A program made the translations under genes and the position numbers. From NCBI RefSeq assembly GCF_001649575.2, contig NC_051440.1, positions 20,564,974 through 20,628,973 on the forward strand: a stretch of DNA of 64,000 nucleotides, read 5' to 3'. Shown here in pieces: positions 11,601-20,600 of the stretch. A model generated the notes under the pieces. That model searched no databases and was not told the DNA's origin. It saw nothing but the letters and a program-made list of their open reading frames with translations. Position 1 is the stretch's first letter, and each line of letters begins with the position of its first letter. Source of the DNA: Kryptolebias marmoratus. Taxonomy: Eukaryota > Chordata > Actinopteri > Cyprinodontiformes > Rivulidae.

Positions 11601-14600
11601 GACCCGTTAGTAACAAAGCCTGTATTTTCAGTGTCACGTTTCTTTTGCCTGCGACCTACAACTCTGTGTGGTAGTAGCTGAGATCACGCTTGATGTCCAA
11701 GCGTCGCATGAGATAATCTTATTTTCCAGTTTTCACCAAAACAGCTTCAACTCCGTCATTTCTCAATAAAAGATGATTTTAGTCTAAAAGTCTGGCATGA
11801 AAGGCGGCGGGCGATATGCATTCCTTCAGAGGAAACGAGGCCTTTGATGTGAGCTTTCACGTCCCTCCTGTTGGAGCGTAATTACTGCTGAGGCACTGAG
11901 CTCTTTGTTTTTCTCGTCTCCTTCTGCCTCCGTTTCTGCTGCTCACCACGTTTCTCTTTGTCCAGCTCGGGGCCCTTTGTCCTCGCCCCAGAGCACCCTG
12001 GGTAGTTGGCCCTGAGGAAAGACAAAAGGCCGGCCTGCCGGTCTGACGCTCGGGACAGTGGCCCGCAGCGGAAAGGTCAAAGGTCGCAGAGTTTTATGAG
12101 TACCAGGAGACGCTTCGGTCCTAAAGAGCCATCACCAATCTGCTGAGGGACTGGTTGGAGTTCATAAAGAGTCCTTCAGAGGGGACAAACGTTTTGTTTT
12201 TCCTACCTTGTCGAAGTCCTCCTGTGTGGCTCTCATCTCCTTCCAGGTTTTGTTTAGGAGCTGAATACAGACGCAGAAAAGCTCCTCCATCAGTTTATCC
12301 TGACTGAAGAAGATGGGGTGGTAGTCGAGTCCCGTCTCTGTGGCTGTTAACGCACGACAAGGACCACTTTAACGTTTGATGGCGGATTAAAAAGGAAACA
12401 CTGTCGTCTCTGGGCCTGGTCTGAACCTACGTGGCTCTCCGATTCGCAGGATTTCACACAGGATGAGCGTGAGCTGGATGCTGCTCCGGGCAAACGGACA
12501 CTCGTGTTTGTCCTCTCTGCTGCTGTTCTCCAGAACAAACTGCAACGAGCCACAAAACGCCGTTTTAGTTGGTTATGCAACGTTTTTATTGTTCATCAGA
12601 AAGCATACAGGTCAAATCATGATAAAGTAGAGTTCATGTTCCTTTTTAAAAGAGAAAAAACGTTTGACAGATATAAGTGAACTCACCCTGCTGTAGGCGT
12701 CAGGATAATGTGTGGCAAAATAATACATGGTGTCCAGCGCTAAAAGACCGGGAGGTGTCCGCACCAAGTCCTGACCGGGGTTACTGTTGTTCTGAAAAGA
12801 AAGAGAAGCTCAAACTCAGGACGATCGGGTTTGAAAGAGTAAATCTCCAACATGCGTTTTTAGGGCAGTAACTTACAGAAAAGCCCAGTTTCCTGAACTC
12901 TTTTGCGCAGAGTGAGCGTCGCCTGTCGTGGCTGAGGCTGTTCTCGCTGTCCGTCTCAAACGCCGCCTGCCGCAAAGTGTGAAGGATGTCTCTTTGCTCC
13001 TGAAGCAGGAAGAAAAGAATTTGTTCTGCATTTAGTAGATTTATTTCAGGGCTGTCGAACTCAGGGCCTCGAGGCGCTGCCGTCCTGGACGTTTTAGGTT
13101 TTCCTGCTCCGACACGCCTGATTCAGACGGTTTAATCACCTCCTCACCGAATCATCAGGTTCTGCAGAACCAGAATCATTTAAAGCAGGTGTTTTAAGGC
13201 AAGAACACGTCTAAAACATGCAGGAAAGCGGCCCCCGAGGAGCGGAGTTTAGATTATACTCGAACTGCCACCGTCAGAAACTGGTCACACTGCATCTGTG
13301 GAAATGGACCACAATGCATTGGGGGACCATGGTCCGCCATGTGGGGACCCTCAGTCTACTATATGATGACTACAATGTGGTGAATGAGTGAACATTTCAA
13401 ACACAGCCTTAGCCTTTTTCTATATGTATCTGTGAACAAAACAAGATGACATTTAAGACGATTCACCGAGGAAAAGAAAAGAAAAAACAAACATCGGACC
13501 AAAGAAAAGCACATTAAGTTTTGCATCGATACTGGAAGGGACGAACTTTCAGTTTTTAACAACAAAGACAGTTTCAGAAACTGAACCGTCGGATGTGAGG
13601 AGAAGTTCTGTCTCACCTGGTTGCAGCAGTCCAGCGGCATCCTCATGCGATCCTCCAAATGGTTTAATGTGACCGACTGTAGGACGTAAAGGTAGTGGGC
13701 CATCTCATCCTGGACTAACCCAGAACTGAGAATAATGTTCTGAAAATTAAAAAAAAAAAAAGGCTGTCATCACATCTGAAGATTTCCCAACTGCTTAATT
13801 CTGTTATCAATTAAAACCTCTGCAGAATCGCTCACCTTATAAATGTACTGACGGAGATTCTTCTTATTCAGAAACGCAAACATTTCCTGGAAAGAAAAAA
13901 AGGACAGATGTTTGACTGAGGTGTGGAGACACATTTCAGACACGGGGTGGCGCTACAGGGTCGGCGACTGCACAGCGGGCAGGACGGCGGTTGGCGTGAG
14001 GAACTTTGACCCCCGCCGTGGTACGGCCATCTCTGACTCAACTGCTTTTGTTCACAGCTAATGTGCTGATAAGAAGGGCGGGTTTGTTGACCTGCTGCAC
14101 AGCTCGCATGCGAGGTGGCGCAACGAAGGGAGGAACTGTGGCCATGCAGAGACAGAGGAGCAGAAAACATCGGCCTGCAGGGACTCTGAGAAGGGAAACG
14201 CTCGAGTCATAAACTCTATCTGTACAGGAAGTGGGAATAAAAGTTTATTAACAAAGAGGAGCCCTACAAACGACACTCGCAGCTGTAAATAAACCAGAAA
14301 ATCAACATTCTTGCAAACCAATGTAATTTTCTTTCCAGTTAAAAAGTATTTTGATCTCGTGCACCCATCTCAAAGATGGAGGACGTACGCTGAACTAATG
14401 ATTCCCAACGTTGGAGTCGGGACCCCAATGTGGGTCACCCAACACCAATCAGGGGTCCTTAGATAATCTCCAGATATCAAGTTACAAATAAAAACCCAGT
14501 TTTTATGAAATATTTACACCATAATTGTTACAGAGGATTGAAATGAAAGTCATTTAATGATTTCAAAAATAGCTAAATAGATGCTAAGACTGTTTGTGTT

Positions 14601-17600
14601 GTCATTACGCCCTTATTGAATTGGACCGTTAGCACTTTTGGATGTTTAAACAGCCAACAGATGGGGTCACGCACCTTTGTCACTGTTATTTTATGGGTCG
14701 GAAGCTGAAAAGTTTGGGAACCACTGCACTACAAACGATCTAAACTGGTTTTACGAACGTACTGCAGCCCTGAAAACGTTCTCCTGGTGTGACGGCACGG
14801 GAACGTAGCAGTCGCGCGTTAGATGCGTGTTTTTGTCTCGATTTGACCGTCATCGTCACTGAGCTGCGAACAGACGGGGGATCTCACAGAGAACTGCATC
14901 AAATACGACCAGCAAGTGCCGAGAAACGTCAAACTGACCCGTCTGCTCAGTCTAGGTGAGCTTTCTATTGTTTGTTTGTGTAAACAACAACAAAAGAATG
15001 AAACAAACAAAGCCACGTGGCTGTTGATGAAATTAATTACGCAGAAAACAGACGCTGAGCTGAAACAAGATTCTCTGCAAGATTTTAAAAACTAATACGT
15101 TTCAAATTTGAGACCTACGTGAATTACAAAAAAAAGCAAAAAGATCGATGAGTTTCAGGAGCAAATGAATACAGTAAATTCCTTCAGACAGCGTGAAATC
15201 ATCTGAAATCCAGAGAGAACGACAACAAAAAGAACGAATAAGTGCCAGCTGCGTCAAAACAATACATAACTAAATAAAAAAGTTGATGGAAGAAGCAATA
15301 AATTTGTGAATATGCAAATGTAAGACAGAACTAAATGCATTTTAGGACCTAAAATTAAAATTCTGAATGTATTTAAAATCGTTAAAAACTGAGCCTTTTC
15401 AGGAGCCGGCTGTAAAATATGTCAAAGGTTCAGGCAGACAGCAGCACGCGCCGCTGTCAGGAAGCAACAAACACAGGAAAAAACCCCGCAAGAAACCAAA
15501 CACCTGCCCCCCAGCGTGCTGGGAAGCTCCGACTTCAGATTAAAGCTCATAAGGAAGTCAGAAACAGAAAGCAGCAGCACCTGTCTGTCCGAATCCCCCG
15601 CCGTTTGTAGTAGCGCCATCAGCAGGGCCATGGCTTTGGTTTGGATCTGCTGATTTGTCCTGAAAAACAAAAACAACAAATGAAAGAACGAAAAGAGACA
15701 AACCCCTCAGTTCTCAGGCTTCTATGAGATTTGTATCTGTTGAATCTCGATGAGGTAAAGGCACGTAGTTCATGTATTCAAACACTTCCTGTTACAGTAA
15801 GAATCTAACAACAAAGATGTGCCACTTTTAAAAGTTTATCTGATTTTTTTTTCCAGTGTTTCAGACTAAAAGACCTGCTTGATGGAGAACAAAAGAGCTC
15901 CTTTAAACAGGGGTCTCCAATCCTGGTCCTCAGGGCCACCATCCTGCATGTTTTCCTTGTTTCTCTGCTCCGTCACACCTGATTCAGAGGTTAAATCACC
16001 TCTTCATGTTCTGCAGAAGCCTGTTAATCACCCATTGATTCATAACAGGTGTGTTGGAGCAGAGGAACAAGTAAAACATGCAGGATGGTGGCCCAAAGAG
16101 GACCAGGGTTGGAGATCACTGCCTTTAAAGCATGACTTACATCAGGAAAGTAACTGAAGCTCGAGAGAAAACTGCTGATTTTGTTGAAGTATTCAGTGAT
16201 TTCATGTCTGGGCTGAGAGAGTTCCTGATTCGTTTTGTTGTTTTTGTTACTTACACCTGTAAGTGAGCGATAAGTCTCTCCATGGTGACTTCGTGTTTGA
16301 CTTGAACAAACAGGCCGTGGCTGCTCATTACCATGCTCTCCAGGATGTCCAGGGACACCTGCTGGATGGATTCGTCGCTCACCTTGGCGTTGACGAAGCA
16401 GGCGATCTGAATGCGGAAAACAAACAGCTATGAAGATAAAAACAAAAGAAAAAACCAACACAAAGGAGAGACGGTGGCAGTTAAAGAACCTTCTTGATGA
16501 AGACAGAAGAGAGGTTCTCCCAGGAAACAATCCCATGATCCATCAGCTCCATGAAGGCGGTCAGTGTGTGCGTCATGATCAAGTTGTTCCTGAACGAGGA
16601 GCACCGACATCACAAGGTATCAATCACACGAAAACGCCAACATCTTCCAAGACATGCTGAGCTGAAGTTCAGCACCAGGACACGGAGAGACACGAGTGGG
16701 ACGACTTACTCGTTAGAGTCTTCCACTATTTTCACCAAACTGAGGTGTCCGTCTTTCGTGATGAACTCGTGAGCGAACGTGGCGTCCCTGGAGACGTTCG
16801 CCAGCTCCTTCAGCGAGTTGCAGCGCACGCTCGCATCCGAGCTCTTGATGCCCTTGAACAGGTCTTCTGCACAGCGACCCTGAGAAACACAGAAATAACG
16901 TATTTGCTCATTCAGCAGCAAGATTTTGAGTTTTATTTTTTGCTTAAATGCAGCTAATGTGTGTTTAATTTAAAAAAATGGTCCGTTAATCTTTAGAGAA
17001 AGTAAAATATATCCAGTACTTGTGAAATTACACAACCCTTTGCTTTCATATCCTGTGTGATTCCTGAATTTGTTTATAAGTCCTGCAGCTTGGAGGGATT
17101 TTTTAATCCATTTTTTTTTCCCCAAAATGAATTTATGAACACGAGCTGCTTGCTTCAGGTCCTTCCACAACATTTATAACAAGTAAACATTTAATTAAGC
17201 CCTTCCACAAAGAAAAACAACAACTAGAGTCTCGTCTTTCTGACAGAATATCTGCCGTTGTACCGAGATTCATTTCACTGAGACTTCATTTTCTTTAGAC
17301 TTCTTTGGAATAATACAGAACACCCTCAGCACCGTGATACTACCTCCAGCATGTTCCACAGCTGAGATCTTTTTATTGTGTCGGAAAGAAATGTCTTTGT
17401 TGTCTCGTCCATCCCTTCATGGTCGTATTTGCAGGAAGTTACAGGACGGCCTTCACGAGGACGTCTCCAAAGAGTCCTTCCTCACGTGAGTCGCAGAGGC
17501 TCCTGCCGCTTCACTTTTGAAAATTTGTGGCGCAAAATGTTCAGAGTCGTGGTGGGCGTCTGGAGCCCTTGTCAGGAGCGGCAGAGCTGTATTCTGACAC

Positions 17601-20600
17601 CTGCGCAGGAGCTCGCCTCTGACGGAAAACATCCGAATGTCCAGGTCTGAAAACACACCTGCGATCAACAATCACCCCTGAAGAACTGCTTCAAACCTGC
17701 CTGTCGTCGATTCAGCAGTAGATTAAATGGTAAATGTGGGGGCGGCTGCTGGGGCGGGCAACGAAAAGTGCACGGCCTAAAATACAGACCTGCAAGCTGC
17801 ACATATGTCAATAAACTCAGTTTTTTTTTTTTAAACTTTTGAGTCGCCAACTAGTCTCTGTGGTCTCATGAACTGACTCTTTGTTGTTGTTTTTATTTAT
17901 TAATAGTAAAAATTAGGGTAGAGTGCCTTCTCCGGGTCCCCCAAGTGGAGGAGTTTAAGTATCTCGGGGTCTTGTTCACGAATGAGGGAAAAATGGAGCG
18001 GGAGATCGACAGGTGGATTGGTGCAGCGTCTGCAGTGAAGCGGGCGCTGTACCGATCTGTCGTGGTGAAGAGAGAGCTGAGTCAAAAAGAGAAGCTCTCG
18101 ATTTACCGGTCGATCTACGTTCCTACCCTCATCTATGGTCACGAGCTTTGGGTAGTGACCGAAAGAACGAGATCACGAATACAAGCGGCTGAAATGAGTT
18201 TCCTCCGTNAGGGTGTCTGGGCTCTCCCTTAGAGATNCGGGTGAGAAGCTCGGTCATCCGGGAGGGACTCAGAGTAGAGCCGCTGCTCCTCCACGTCGAG
18301 AGGAGCCAGTTGAGGTGGCTCGGGCATCTGGTGAGGATGCCTCCTGGACGCCTCCCTGGTGACGTCCCACCGGGAGGAGGTCCAGAGGGAGACCCAGGAC
18401 ACGCTGGAGGGATTGGGAACGCCTTGGGATTCCCCCGGAGGAGCTGGCCCAAGTGGCTGGGGAGAGGGAAGTCTGGGTCTCCCTGCTTAGGCTGCTGCCC
18501 CCGCGACCCGACCCCGGAAAAGAGGAAGAAGATGGATGGATGGATGGATAGTAAAAATACATTCAACTCTGATAATCCTAGAGGTGTTTGTCACTAACAG
18601 ATGCTTCACTGGTTCCATCAGACGATGCTTTAGGTCATAAACACAAAGAAGTGTTTGTTGAACGTTATTATCAAATAATACAGCAGGGATTTATGAAGGC
18701 GGAGGTGCATGAGGGAAAACAGCCCGCTGGTTTGTTGGTTATAGACTCACCGGTGCTTTGGTCAGACGCAGGATGCAGCCGTGCTTAATGTCCAGACGAT
18801 TCTACACACACACACACACACAGAGAAAACAAAACACCAATCTCAGCACCAGTCAGGTTAAAATTACAAGGCAGATGAGGCGAGGAAGGCAAACACTAAC
18901 AGCACGGCTCCACAAAGCGCAGAAACAAAGGATCAGTTTAAGGGATAAACTGTCACAAATAAACAAAGAAACTAAGTTCTGATTAATTATTACAGATGGT
19001 CATTTGAAACAGTGAGGTTCTATCAGTTTTCTTAATGAAGAACATCAGAATGTAATGTTGGGATAAATAACAATCTGTTTGAAAAGAGAAATATAAACAA
19101 AATGTGTTAAAAACAAAATGTGGCGACATTTCAAAGGCAGCTTAAACAGAGAATCCTTGTTGGGAAATTTAAAAAAAAAAAAAAAGGGGGAATTCCTGAA
19201 GTCCCGGCTGTTGAAATCTGGAAATAATCCCAGCGATTATTATTCGACGTGTAATCCAGTCAAATGTTCCACGGCCTCATCAAGCTGCTGCTCCTAAACT
19301 CAAACATCTGTATTTAACTGCCTGAAACTTAATATCCTTCCAGTGAAGAGCGACAAGTAAAAGCCTGCTGTTTCTTTCGGCATAAATGCTAAAATTCATC
19401 CAGATATCCTGAATAACTCTTCCTGATGGCTCCGAGACGGATTTCACTCGGAGCGAGAGGCTCCAGCAGCAAACCTGTAAGCAAATATCCAGCTGTTTCT
19501 TTTTCTCCCACGTCCTCCTTTTTATCACTTTGTCTAACAGCGGCATCTGTAAACATTTTGTGACCTACTTCGTTCTACTTTTGGACGCTGATTCAGTGAT
19601 CCACAGCTGCGCCGCCGAGCCTTGGACATCCGAACGGCTCTCATCGCAAACGGAGTTGAGGAAAACTCAGAGTCTTAAAAGGGAGTCTCCTCAGACGTTC
19701 ACCATGGACTCGGTGGTACAGAATACAAAATAAATAAAAGTTTATGAGTGCAGACGTGTGACTGACCGATTCAGTGATGTACATCTGCACCCCGTCGGCG
19801 TACTGCAGAGCGTAGTTTTCAGGACTCGGGAGATTCCAGCTGCGCACACAGATGTATAATCACATTAGAAGAGGAAATAACTGACGGATAGCGATGACCA
19901 GCATCATTTAGGATGAGTAAACCAACCAATCATCCGTAACTTACCCATCACACACCTCTTTAATCACAGCCGACAGAGGCTTTTTCTGCACAGACACAAC
20001 AGAGACATTTCCATTTAAAGCCCGACACGAGAAAACACGGAGTCATGGCCGCTTTGGTCAAACCTTTAAAAAAATAATGTTATTTACAATCTCACAATAT
20101 GGACTTCTGCATGAGTGATTAGTAGTTTCATTGGGTTATTTTACTAACAGACAAACAGGGATGACTCCAGCAGTTAAAGCTAAAGTTTTAAAGGTCAATG
20201 AGTATCCGTAAAACTGACTGTGGTTGGCTGTGGCAGCCATCTTGATTACTTCCTGGGAGTTTCAATAATCTTCGTGACATAATTTGTTAACAGATGAAAC
20301 CTGAGCACGTCTATCGGTGCTGGGTGAGAAAGAACAAACATGAAAACACGTGTGTGTCGTAACAAGACTTTTTTTTGTTTCTGTCAGGGAGCTGAACTCG
20401 TACTTCAGTAATGACATGTTGTCCTGGGATAACGACACCACAGCTATTCCCGCTGGCTGAAAACTTGTTTGCTGCGAAGAGGAAATCCTCACACTCTCCC
20501 CCCAAAAACACATTTGATTCTGCACGTAACCCTTGGTGCCAGCGTCCCATTTCTGCATGTAAATAAAAGCCAGACTACTTCCATTTCTGACTCTCAGCTA

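Larger units (their letters stand above)
10302..12206 (-). other. Large elmo3 intron before the PH-encoding exons
   Basis: No constitutive elmo3 exon lies in this 1.9 kb. It holds an AAAC-type simple repeat (about 10718-10740), the candidate internal promoter and first exon at 11308-11620, and a dispersed repeat copy at about 11665-11850. The remainder shows nothing recognisable. Confidence 0.6.

Noticed and set aside
18241..18597. 118-codon open frame as an independent host gene
   Set aside because: It is part of the non-LTR retrotransposon 3' end, out of frame with the preceding reverse-transcriptase remnant.
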